From IDS-8 sp035304285 (GTDB taxonomy: Bacteria; Pseudomonadota; Gammaproteobacteria; Steroidobacterales; Woeseiaceae): a DNA stretch of 64,000 bases. Position numbers and translations under genes: made by a program. Below are positions 38,901 through 46,469 of this stretch, piece after piece. The number at the start of each line of letters is the position of its first letter. Position 1 is the stretch's first letter. The stretch covers positions 9,760 to 73,759 of the forward strand of contig DATGQI010000036.1 of assembly GCA_035304285.1 (NCBI GenBank). The letters are read 5' to 3'. The notes beneath the pieces were generated by a model. The model ran no database searches. It had not been told where the DNA came from and saw nothing but the letters and a program-made list of their open reading frames with translations.

Positions 38901-38925
38901 GGTGTTCCTCTGTGGTGAGATGTGA

Positions 38926-39492
38926 TTACGTGGCGCTGCGCGCACTTCGCTTGGAATTCAGCGGGCTAATGGTGATAAGCCGCTCGCTCGCGTGCCGGCC
39001 CTCGAAGTGCCGCTCCTCGTCGAAGCAGGCAGTCTCCTCAAGGGCAGCATTCGCCCGCTCGGCAACCGAGCGGAACAAGGCATGCGACGCGTGATTGTCA
39101 GGCGTTATCGTCGTCTGCATGCGAACGACGTCACCTAGTTCCTGGCGTTCGAGTAAATCGAACAACATTCTTCGCGCCAATCCCAGGCCGCGAGCCCGTT
39201 CGTGTACCGCTACCTGCCAGATAAAGAGCGTCGACGGGTCGGCGGGACGGCGGTAGCCCGAAACCCAACCGACAGCCTCGCCATCCATTTCCGCGAGCAC
39301 TGACGTTTCGGCGAAATCCCGGCACTGCAGGAGGTTGCAGTACATCGAGTTCTGGTCCAGTGGCGGGCAGGCGGCAACGAGTCGCCAGATGCGCGAGCCG
39401 TCCGTGGAAGCAGGCCTCCTGAGCGATACCTGTCGCGAAGCCGCTTTCTCGCCGATCCGCGGCGCTTTGCTGTCTTCTTTGGGTACTTGCAT
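38926..39492 (-). CDS. ectA: diaminobutyrate acetyltransferase EctA
   Basis: The 188-residue GNAT protein shows CPPLDQNSMYCNLLQCRDFA, the typical EctA motif, and the acetyl-CoA loop VHERARGLGLARRM. It acetylates 2,4-diaminobutyrate. The ATG at 39492 has no Shine-Dalgarno: the preceding bases belong to the palindrome 39493-39517. A promoter guess (TTTAAA, 17 nt, TAGACT on the minus strand) would give a leader of only a few nucleotides, so the mRNA may be nearly leaderless. Confidence 0.95.
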   Translation of the reverse strand: MQVPKEDSKAPRIGEKAASRQVSLRRPASTDGSRIWRLVAACPPLDQNSMYCNLLQCRDFAETSVLAEMDGEAVGWVSGYRRPADPSTLFIWQVAVHERARGLGLARRMLFDLLERQELGDVVRMQTTITPDNHASHALFRSVAERANAALEETACFDEERHFEGRHASERLITISPLNSKRSARSAT

Positions 39493-39517
39493 AATTAGTT
39501 TGATAGTCTAACTAATT
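39493..39517. promoter_or_regulatory. EctR/MarR operator candidate at the ectA start
   Basis: AATTAGTT (39493-39500), a 9-nt spacer and AACTAATT (39510-39517) form a perfect 8-bp inverted repeat that ends directly against the ectA ATG. The spacer continues the symmetry (GA-TAG-TC). MarR-type EctR repressors bind such AT-rich dyads over ect promoters; assignment to the divergent regulator is inferred. Confidence 0.65.
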
Positions 39518-39701
39518 CAGGCCCGGATTTAAACCGCGTGGCGGCCTGTCATTCAAAAATCTCCGGGAAGTTGCTTAGTATACCGAAGTAAATTGAAGCC
39601 CGTGCGCGCTCACTGCTGGCGAGCGGCGACGGAATCTGCGACAAAGAGGAGTTTGCGCGGTGGTGTTCTTCTCCCGGGCTGCAGCATCGAAGGATTCGCC
39701 G

Positions 39702-40187
39702 ATGGAAAATCGTTCCGATAGCGCGCTGATCGCGCTGCGCCGCATCTTGCGAGCGACAGAGTTGAACTCGCGGCTCCTCGCCAGCCAGACGGGGCTGACG
39801 ACGTCGCAGTTCATCATCCTGCAGATCGTCGCTCGCGAGAGCAAGGTGCTGCCGAGCGCCGTCGCAAAGTCCGCGGGACTGACGCAGGCGACGGTCACGT
39901 CGCTGGTAGACAAGCTGGAGCGCCACGGTCTCGTGAAGCGCAGGCGTGATACCGAGGACCGGCGGCGCATATGGGTTGAAGCGACCGCGGCCGGGCGTAA
40001 GGCGCTTGCCGATTCACCGGATCTGCTGCAGGACCGTTTCCAGGTCGCATTCCTCAAGCTTGCCGAATGGGAGCAAGCGATGATCATCGCGGCGCTGGAG
40101 CGGGTATCAGCGATGCTGGACGCCGCTACACTGGATGCTTCGCCCGTCCTCGACATCGGCGAGCTGGATCGCTTGCTGAATAGCTGA
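39702..40187 (+). CDS. ectR: MarR-family regulator of ectoine synthesis (EctR-like)
   Basis: It encodes 161 residues from the ATG at 39702, with GAAGGA 7 nt upstream; a GTG at 39660 without a good site is the alternative. The winged helix covers about residues 30-100 (GLTTSQFIILQIVARESKVL, then AKSAGLTQATVTSLVDKLER and the wing RRRDTEDRRRIWVEAT). It is divergent from ectA, the arrangement known for ectR, and would repress the operon at low osmolarity. Confidence 0.85.
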   Translation: MENRSDSALIALRRILRATELNSRLLASQTGLTTSQFIILQIVARESKVLPSAVAKSAGLTQATVTSLVDKLERHGLVKRRRDTEDRRRIWVEATAAGRKALADSPDLLQDRFQVAFLKLAEWEQAMIIAALERVSAMLDAATLDASPVLDIGELDRLLNS

Positions 40188-40239
40188 ACCTGACTGCCGC
40201 GGGCGGCTTCCGGAATGCCTTGGATGAGCCCACCACGTC

Positions 40240-41181
40240 TTAGTGGAGAGGTTGACCTTCCTCCGCCGCCCGCGGCCCGCCACTCTTCAAGACCAGAACA
40301 TCCGCCCTGACGCGTTGAACGACACGCTCTGCAGCGCTGCCGGAGAACATCCGGCTCAATCGTCCGCCCCGCCGGGCGCCGAGAACGATCAGGTCGGCAT
40401 TCATCGGCTCCGACATTTCCTCCAGCGTTTCGACCAGCTTGCCTTCGTGAATGTGGATGCGCTCCCGCGGCAATCCGTGCGCTGCCGCCATATCGAAAAC
40501 GCGGCCCATGCGGCGATCGTAACGACTGGTGCCCATGTCGTCCTCGGGATCGGGCGCCGCGGGTTCGACTGCCTGGGGCAGACCTGCCTCGCCGAACGTA
40601 TGCAAGGCGTGCGGCTCCTTGCCGAGCTTTCGTGCGAGCTTCGCGGCATGGTCGAGAATTCGCGCGTCCAGCGAATCGACGGCGCCACCGTCAGCACTTG
40701 GCCGCTCGATAGCTCCAACGATCTTGTCGCCGCTCTTGTGTTGCGGGTTGACAACCCAGACCGGAGCGGGACACGAGCGGATCATCGAAAAGTCATGACC
40801 GGTCAGGGTCATTTCCTCGAACCGGGAGTGGTTGTTGCGGCGAATCAGTACCAGCGATGGCGATATCCTCTGCACTACTTCGAGTGCATCTTCCTCCACC
40901 GATGACGATGCCCTCACCTCGCCGCTTGCAGACACGCCGGCGGCAGCAAGGTCCTTCAGCAGCTTGTCGAGCGACCTTCGGCAACGTTCGATGAGCTTCT
41001 GCCGCACCCTGCGGACCCGCTCCCGCCGTCCTGGCAGCGCCGGCGGCAGCTCTGCCTCATCGAACATGCAGCAGATGTAGAGTTCCTCCTGCAATGCCCC
41101 GGCCACTTCCCGCGCCCGCCGTACCAGGTTGGGATGCGGAATGGAGCCAAAATCCATGACCAATAATTGACCGCTTTTCAT
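40240..41181 (-). CDS. tandem-domain universal stress protein (UspE-like) 1
   Basis: It encodes 313 residues from the ATG at 41181 (GAGG upstream), the length of UspE. Two Usp domains (about 1-150 and 160-313) are present; the second ends with the nucleotide-binding loop LGARRGGRLSRMFSGSAAER, close to the G-2x-G-9x-G-S/T pattern of ATP-binding Usp. A sigma-54 motif at 41236-41251 would give a leader of about 45 nt. It is divergent from the SDR-VKOR gene, which has its own sigma-54 motif. Confidence 0.88.
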   Translation of the reverse strand: MKSGQLLVMDFGSIPHPNLVRRAREVAGALQEELYICCMFDEAELPPALPGRRERVRRVRQKLIERCRRSLDKLLKDLAAAGVSASGEVRASSSVEEDALEVVQRISPSLVLIRRNNHSRFEEMTLTGHDFSMIRSCPAPVWVVNPQHKSGDKIVGAIERPSADGGAVDSLDARILDHAAKLARKLGKEPHALHTFGEAGLPQAVEPAAPDPEDDMGTSRYDRRMGRVFDMAAAHGLPRERIHIHEGKLVETLEEMSEPMNADLIVLGARRGGRLSRMFSGSAAERVVQRVRADVLVLKSGGPRAAEEGQPLH

Positions 41182-41235
41182 AAGCCTCGCCAGAACTGAA
41201 CACCGTGGTCGTATAACTACCGGTGCAAGCACGAG

Positions 41236-41251
41236 TGCAAGAAGCGGGCCA
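41236..41251 (-). promoter_or_regulatory. sigma-54 promoter for the first universal stress protein
   Basis: The minus strand reads TGGCCCGCTTCTTGCA: -24 GG and -12 GC 10 nt apart, one mismatch (C for A) to TGGCACG-N4-TTGCW. The predicted start is near 41226, giving a leader of about 45 nt to the ATG at 41181. Confidence 0.65.
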
Positions 41252-41338
41252 TCGGCGGGGCACGGCAGCGTCAGCTGCGTCATGGCATCCGTCGGTGCCG
41301 CATCCGGCTGCAGCGACGCACCCGGGACGCTTTTTCCG

Positions 41339-41354
41339 TGGCACAGAATTTGCA
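41339..41354 (+). promoter_or_regulatory. sigma-54 promoter for the SDR-SPW-VKOR gene
   Basis: TGGCACAGAATTTGCA has GG at 41340-41341 and GC at 41352-41353, 10 nt apart, and matches consensus except one non-critical base. The predicted start near 41364 gives a leader of about 72 nt to the ATG at 41436. Confidence 0.75.
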
Positions 41355-41435
41355 ACCGCCTCATCCATAAGGAATAAATTGACCTTCCATCCGGCGAGAA
41401 CTGATGCCAAAGACGCTTCGCACCCGCTTTTCCCA

Positions 41436-43877
41436 ATGAGTAGCCAACGCGAGGTAGTGATCATTACCGGCATTGCCGGGGGGATCGGGTCCAGGGTCGC
41501 GTCAGCGCTGGAAGACGAATTCTGCGTAGTCGGAATGGACCTCGACTGCGAAGAGGACGAACGGAATTTCCCGGTGGACCTGAGTTCCGACGAGTCCGTC
41601 GACTCTGCCCTCCGGAAGATCCGTGAGCGTTTCGGCAAGCACCTTGCCTCTGTTGTTCATCTTGCCGCCTACTTCGATTTCTCGGGTGAGGACAACCCCC
41701 TGTACCAGGAGGTCAACGTTGATGGCACGCGCCGCCTGCTCGACGGGCTGCAGGGTTTCGAGGTCGAACAGTTGCTCTACTCGAGCACGATGCTGGTCCA
41801 CGAACCGACTGAGCCCGGTATTCCTGTCACCGAAGATTCGCCTCTCGGGCCGGCGTGGAAATACCCGCAGTCGAAACTAGAGACTGAAAGGATTATTGAG
41901 CGTCACCACGGCGGCATCCCGTACACGATGCTTCGCATCGCGGGCGTCTACGACGAGAACTGCAAGGTGCCGACGCTTGCGCACCAGATGCAACGGATCT
42001 ACGAGCGGCGCTTGCAGGGCCACCTGTTTGCGGGCGACGTCACGACCGGACAGTCGTTCGTACACCGGGACGACGTGGTGGACGCCATTTGCCTTGCCGT
42101 CCGCCGTCGTTCTCGCCTTGAGGAGACTCCCGCTCTCCTGATCGGTGAGCAAGGCGTGCTTAGCTACCAGGAATTGCAGAGCGAACTTGCGCGGCTCATC
42201 CATGGCGAGAACTGGCTGACGAAATCGATTCCGAAACCGGTCGCCCGGGTGGGCGCATGGCTCCAGGAAAAGGGCGAGAAAGTTATCCCGGATGCCATAG
42301 ACCAGGGCAACGAGCCGTTCATCAAGCCCTTTATGATCTCCATGGCGGACGACCACTACGAACTCGATACCAGCCTTGCCCGCGACAATCTCGGCTGGGC
42401 GCCGCGTCACTCCCTGCGCGACGAACTCCCGCTGATGGTCGACATGCTGAAGCGCGACCCGGAGGAATGGTATCGACGCAACAAGCTGGCACTCCCCGTA
42501 TGGCTCATGAGCGATGAGATCGACGACGCCGAAATCGAGAACCTCCGCCAACAACACACGCAACTTAAACGCCGCGAGCACCGCGACAATCTCTGGGCAC
42601 ACTTCCTGACGATTGCGCTCGGCGGATGGCTCATCACGGCCCCCCCAACGCTCGGCTACCAGTCGGCCGCTCTCGCCGCCAGCGACATCGCCTGCGGCGT
42701 CATGGTGATGCTGTTCGGCGCCTTATCCCTGTCGTGGCGGATGGCGTGGGCGCGGCTGGTAAACGGCGCTATCGGCGTCTATCTCCTGTTCGCTCCCTTG
42801 TTGTTCTGGGCACCCACGGCGGCCGCCTACCTGAATGCCACGCTGGTCGGGGCGCTCATCATTGCGTTCGCCATGGTGACGAGGCCACCGATCGGCGTCA
42901 GCATGATTGCCCGACTCACAGGACCGGACGTGCCGCCGGGCTGGGAGTACTCCCCATCATCCTGGACGCAGCGCCTGCCGATCATCGCGCTGGCGTTCGT
43001 CGGGCTCTACTTCTCGCGATACCTGACGGCCTACCAGCTCGGGCACATCGGTGAGGCCTGGGACCCGTTCTTCGGCGACGGCACGGAGCGCATCATCACC
43101 TCGGATCTGTCGCGGGCATGGCCGGTGCCGGATGCCGGAGTCGGGGCCGTGACTTATATGCTGGAGATCCTCACCGGGCTTATCGGAAGCCGGCGTCGCT
43201 GGCGGACGATGCCATGGATGGTGCTGCTATTCGGGTTCATGATCGTACCGCTCGGTGTCGTCAGTATCTTTTTCATAATCATCCAGCCCATCGCCATCGG
43301 AACCTGGTGCACGCTCTGCCTTCTCGGCGCAGCGGCCATGGTGGTGCAGATTCCGTACTCGCTGGATGAACTCGTCGCTACCTGCCAGTTCCTCGGCCAG
43401 CGGCGCAGGCAAGGACAACCGCTGTGGCCGGTGCTTTTGCACGGGGACACCGCGGCTGGCGGCAAGGAAGAGCCTCAGGACAGTTTCGAGCAGTCCCCGC
43501 GGGAGATCAACCGCGAGATGTGGGGAGGAGGCGTGAATCTTCCCTGGACTCTGGCAGCCAGCATTGCCATCGGGATATGGCTCATGGGCACCCGGTTGGT
43601 CTTTGGCACCGAGGGCGCTATGGCCAACAGCGACCACCTCATCGGCGCACTGGTAGTAACGGTGTCCGTGGCGGCACTGGCCGAAATTGGACGCGCCGCA
43701 CGCTATCTCAACGTGTTGTTCGGCGCTGCGTTGATAGTCGTTCCGTGGATACTCGATGGCGGCAGTTTGCTGGCCGATATCGCGAGCGTAATAGCCGGCT
43801 TGTTGTTGATCCTTTTTGCCCTGCCGCGTGGCAGTGTACGCCACAGCTACGGAAGCTGGGATCGCTTCATATTCTGA
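41436..43877 (+). CDS. SDR epimerase - SPW - VKOR multidomain membrane protein
   Basis: It encodes 813 residues from the ATG at 41436; the frame from 41223 runs through the promoter region. Residues 1-300 are an extended short-chain dehydrogenase with TGIAGGIG (11-18) and catalytic YPQSK (143-147). The C-terminal half has about a dozen helices: an SPW-repeat block (MAWARLVNGAIGVYLLFAPL), then a VKOR-like segment (WDPFFGDGTERIITSDLSRA; redox CTLC at 625-628), then a second SPW-like block. The VKOR loop Cys pair is not seen. It may combine NAD(P)-linked chemistry with thiol or quinone redox at the membrane; the exact reaction is unknown. Confidence 0.85.
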   Translation: MSSQREVVIITGIAGGIGSRVASALEDEFCVVGMDLDCEEDERNFPVDLSSDESVDSALRKIRERFGKHLASVVHLAAYFDFSGEDNPLYQEVNVDGTRRLLDGLQGFEVEQLLYSSTMLVHEPTEPGIPVTEDSPLGPAWKYPQSKLETERIIERHHGGIPYTMLRIAGVYDENCKVPTLAHQMQRIYERRLQGHLFAGDVTTGQSFVHRDDVVDAICLAVRRRSRLEETPALLIGEQGVLSYQELQSELARLIHGENWLTKSIPKPVARVGAWLQEKGEKVIPDAIDQGNEPFIKPFMISMADDHYELDTSLARDNLGWAPRHSLRDELPLMVDMLKRDPEEWYRRNKLALPVWLMSDEIDDAEIENLRQQHTQLKRREHRDNLWAHFLTIALGGWLITAPPTLGYQSAALAASDIACGVMVMLFGALSLSWRMAWARLVNGAIGVYLLFAPLLFWAPTAAAYLNATLVGALIIAFAMVTRPPIGVSMIARLTGPDVPPGWEYSPSSWTQRLPIIALAFVGLYFSRYLTAYQLGHIGEAWDPFFGDGTERIITSDLSRAWPVPDAGVGAVTYMLEILTGLIGSRRRWRTMPWMVLLFGFMIVPLGVVSIFFIIIQPIAIGTWCTLCLLGAAAMVVQIPYSLDELVATCQFLGQRRRQGQPLWPVLLHGDTAAGGKEEPQDSFEQSPREINREMWGGGVNLPWTLAASIAIGIWLMGTRLVFGTEGAMANSDHLIGALVVTVSVAALAEIGRAARYLNVLFGAALIVVPWILDGGSLLADIASVIAGLLLILFALPRGSVRHSYGSWDRFIF

Positions 43878-43901
43878 CCAGATTACGTGCGACGCGGTGC
43901 G

Positions 43902-44315
43902 CTAGTCCTCTTCGGCTCGCAGCATTTCATCGGCAATCTGCTCGGTGATCGGGTGGAACATGCCTAGCCCGCAGGAAGCTCCGGGAGCGAAACCGAAACC
44001 CCAGTCCTGGAGCACCGTTACCATATCGACGCTGCACAGGCTGCCCACCGACGAGCGGTACATCAAGGTATCGTTCCTTCGCAGTCCGGGACATCGGTGA
44101 GGAAGGTCGTTCCGGTAGACGGTATTGCCGCGCATGCGAAAGATGAGGGTATCGGCATCAACGATAACGATGTCATCTATATCGTTGATGCGGACGCAGT
44201 GCCTTGCTTCGAGATCGCGCTCCTCCGTCTCAGCCGCGTCCTCCTGCGCGAGGCTCCCGGTACCGCTGGCTGCGCCTGCCAGGATCAGGATGCCGAACAG
44301 TTTTACATAGTTCAC
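43902..44315 (-). CDS. DUF6491 family exported protein
   Basis: It encodes 137 residues from a GTG at 44315 (AGGAG at 9 nt); a TTG at 44321 is the alternative. A signal peptide (MNYVKLFGILILAGAASG) is followed by a Cys-bearing mature domain: ARHCVRINDIDDIVIVDADT, PHRCPGLRRND, GSLCSVDMV and GASCGLGMF. Four Cys suggest two disulfides. The pattern fits DUF6491, of unknown function. It is convergent with the SDR-VKOR gene. I found no sigma-54 motif in its upstream 150 bp. Confidence 0.75.
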   Translation of the reverse strand: MNYVKLFGILILAGAASGTGSLAQEDAAETEERDLEARHCVRINDIDDIVIVDADTLIFRMRGNTVYRNDLPHRCPGLRRNDTLMYRSSVGSLCSVDMVTVLQDWGFGFAPGASCGLGMFHPITEQIADEMLRAEED

Positions 44316-44465
44316 TGACAAATTCTCCTGTGCTTGCCGACTTGCGGTTCTCGCGGTGTAACAGCAGTTTTTTCAACGTTTATGTAATTGTTACCAGGTA
44401 CCGCTTTCCGACTGACAAGGGCTCGCGGAATTCCGGTTCGCCAGAACCTCAAGCAACGAAGAAGG

Positions 44466-44759
44466 TCATTCGAGATCGGCGTCCGGCACGCCTCCCTCCA
44501 GCTTGTCGCGGTCAATGCTTTCATCCACCGGCACCTGCACCCAGTTGCCCTGGTCATTCTTTTCGAACCTGCGCTGCACCTCCAGCATTGCCGCTTCGTG
44601 AGCGGTTTCGTCCAACTCGGAGTCCGCTCTCTCGCCGCTCATCGCAGTGGTCTCCCATACCCTGCGATATACCGCAAGGTACATGCGCTGCGCGTTCTCC
44701 GGCAGCTTTCTCCGCAGGGACTGCGGAAGGTCGTCAAGTTCCTGATAAGGCTCGTGCAT
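44466..44759 (-). CDS. ChaB family protein
   Basis: The 97-residue protein matches ChaB along its length: PYQELDDLPQSLRRKLPENA, AQRMYLAVYRRVWETTA, ETAHEAAMLEVQRRFEKND and a C-terminal GNWVQVP. The family is small and soluble, named for a locus tied to cation transport, with no agreed biochemical role. A sigma-54 motif at 44785-44800 predicts a 16-nt leader that contains AAGGA, a very tight and consistent fit. Confidence 0.88.
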   Translation of the reverse strand: MHEPYQELDDLPQSLRRKLPENAQRMYLAVYRRVWETTAMSGERADSELDETAHEAAMLEVQRRFEKNDQGNWVQVPVDESIDRDKLEGGVPDADLE

Positions 44760-44784
44760 GGCAATCCTTCAATTGCCATGAAGT

Positions 44785-44800
44785 TGCAAGTTGTGTGCCA
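44785..44800 (-). promoter_or_regulatory. sigma-54 promoter for chaB-like gene
   Basis: The minus strand reads TGGCACACAACTTGCA, with correct GG-10-GC spacing. The predicted start near 44775 leaves room for just a ribosome site (GAAGGA) before the ATG at 44759. It is back to back with the next promoter, only 38 bp between them. Confidence 0.78.
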
Positions 44801-44838
44801 CGGCCTTCTCCAGGTGTTCCCGCCGATTCAACGAGCAC

Positions 44839-44854
44839 TGGCACGACGCTTGCA
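44839..44854 (+). promoter_or_regulatory. sigma-54 promoter for PPOX-fold stress protein
   Basis: TGGCACGACGCTTGCA is a perfect match to TGGCACG-N4-TTGCW. The predicted start near 44864 gives a leader of about 59 nt to the ATG at 44923. Confidence 0.85.
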
Positions 44855-44922
44855 GCGGAGATTGCGGCACTGAACGCACTATCAGGGTCCACAGCACTCC
44901 TCTATCCACTCCATACACCGGG

Positions 44923-45441
44923 ATGAAAAATCTCATGAATGAAGAAGACCTGAAGCACTTTACAGATATCCTGAAGACCTTCGATACCGCGATGCTCGTG
45001 ACGCAGCGTGGGCGAGAGCTGCGATCCCGACCAATGGAAATCGTGGACCGCACCGATGACGGTCGCATCTGGTTCCTGACAAGCATTGACAGCGCAAAAC
45101 TCGAGGAGCTTACGGAGAATCCGGATGTAAACGTCGCGATGCAGGACGACCCCAGGTTCCTTTCCGTCTCCGGCGCTGTCCGCGCGACGCGTGACCGGGA
45201 GAAAGTGGACGAAGTATGGAAGGAGTCGTTCGATGCCTGGTTTCCTGAAGGACGTGACGATCCGACGGTCGTGCTCCTCGAGGTGGTCCCAACCTATGTC
45301 GAGTACTGGGACCGGTCCGGCGCCGGCGGATTGATGTCAATGTTCACTTCCGCGGGGGAGGCCGCTGAGGACAGTGACGCGCATGGCAAGGTGGACTTCC
45401 CCAAGTCCGAGAGCGAGCTGCCGCGCTCGGCACGTCACTAG
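44923..45441 (+). CDS. pyridoxamine 5'-phosphate oxidase-fold general stress protein
   Basis: It encodes 172 residues from the ATG at 44923. The split-barrel flavin-binding fold of the general stress protein 26 group is visible: LKTFDTAMLVTQRGRELRSR, DDGRIWFLTSIDSAKLEELT and the C-terminal VLLEVVPTYVEYWDRSG. Members bind FMN or related cofactors; the substrate is unknown. Divergent from the ChaB gene with paired sigma-54 promoters between them. Confidence 0.88.
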   Translation: MKNLMNEEDLKHFTDILKTFDTAMLVTQRGRELRSRPMEIVDRTDDGRIWFLTSIDSAKLEELTENPDVNVAMQDDPRFLSVSGAVRATRDREKVDEVWKESFDAWFPEGRDDPTVVLLEVVPTYVEYWDRSGAGGLMSMFTSAGEAAEDSDAHGKVDFPKSESELPRSARH

Positions 45442-45470
45442 CAGCGCGAGAAACTGTCCGACGCTGGCGC

Positions 45471-46442
45471 CTATCGCTCTTCTGCCGGGAAGTGATCCGG
45501 CTTGACCACTACGACGTCGCAATGGACATCATCCAGGATTGCTTCAGCCGTACTGCCGATCAGTAGTCTTTCGACACGTCCACGCGATACCGCGCCCGCG
45601 ACAACAACATCGATTTCCAGCTGCATCACGAGTTCTTCCAGCGCCTCGCTGGTATTGCCCGACACCAGGTGCACATGGTCGCTGGATATGCCCGCCGATT
45701 CGGCAAGTCTCCGCAGTTCGGTCCTGCGATGCTTTTCGAGTTCTCCGGCGAGTTCACTGCTGAGACGCATGACAGGCACCGCACCCTGATTAGTTGCGGA
45801 GGCAACAGGGGCAACCATGGCTCCTGGCCGGTACGCATGGAAAAGGTGTAGCGATCCGCCGAACAGGTTTACCAGGTCGCCAGCCACCTCGACCAGCTTC
45901 CGGTCGAGCCCCGCCTTTTTCTCCTCGGGATGGGAAGGATCGACGGCCGCAATGATGCGAAGGCCGCTGCTCAGCGGATCCAGTACTTTTTTACAAAGCC
46001 ACAGGAGCTGCGGAGCCCGCCGGATCAACTCCCAGTCCGTTGCGCCGAAAAACAGCCGGTCAATCCTCCCGTGCCTTCTTGCCGAGCGGACGATGAGGTC
46101 GGCGCCGACCTCCCTCGCCTTCTCGAGAATCGCCTCATAGCGCGGAGAATGCCACTCGACATGGCAGGTCACCTGTCCACCCTCCTCGCGAAGCGGGGCT
46201 GCCTGCGACTCCAGCCAGTTCTGCAACTCCTGCATGTATTCAATGCGCGCTCTGGCAACGCTCTCGTTGTCGAAGAGCACGCCATCGGCCAACGATCCGG
46301 CGGAATCGCACACGAACAGGTCGACCGAAGCTCCGCTTGCTATAGCAAGCTGCCTGGCCCGGTCTATAGCGAGCAGGCCCGCGCCTCTCTCGATCCGGCG
46401 GTCGGGATTCACATCTGCGAGAATGCTCTTGATTTCAGCCAT
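45471..46442 (-). CDS. tandem-domain universal stress protein 2
   Basis: The 323-residue protein has two Usp domains (about 1-150 and 160-315), each with the Usp nucleotide loop or a variant: VRSARRHGRIDRLFFGATDW in the first and AGAVSRGRVERLLIGSTAEA in the second, the latter matching G-x-x-x-G-n-G-S. It begins 27 bp after the sigma-54 activator gene stop and is probably the last gene of the DUF1028-activator-Usp operon. Confidence 0.88.
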   Translation of the reverse strand: MAEIKSILADVNPDRRIERGAGLLAIDRARQLAIASGASVDLFVCDSAGSLADGVLFDNESVARARIEYMQELQNWLESQAAPLREEGGQVTCHVEWHSPRYEAILEKAREVGADLIVRSARRHGRIDRLFFGATDWELIRRAPQLLWLCKKVLDPLSSGLRIIAAVDPSHPEEKKAGLDRKLVEVAGDLVNLFGGSLHLFHAYRPGAMVAPVASATNQGAVPVMRLSSELAGELEKHRRTELRRLAESAGISSDHVHLVSGNTSEALEELVMQLEIDVVVAGAVSRGRVERLLIGSTAEAILDDVHCDVVVVKPDHFPAEER

Positions 46443-46469
46443 GCGCAGCTCCTGGTAAAGACCGCCGCG

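Noticed and set aside
41252..41338. Shared enhancer motif for all sigma-54 promoters (CAGCTGCG)
   Set aside because: It occurs near two of the promoter regions but not the ChaB/PPOX region and is too short to separate from chance.
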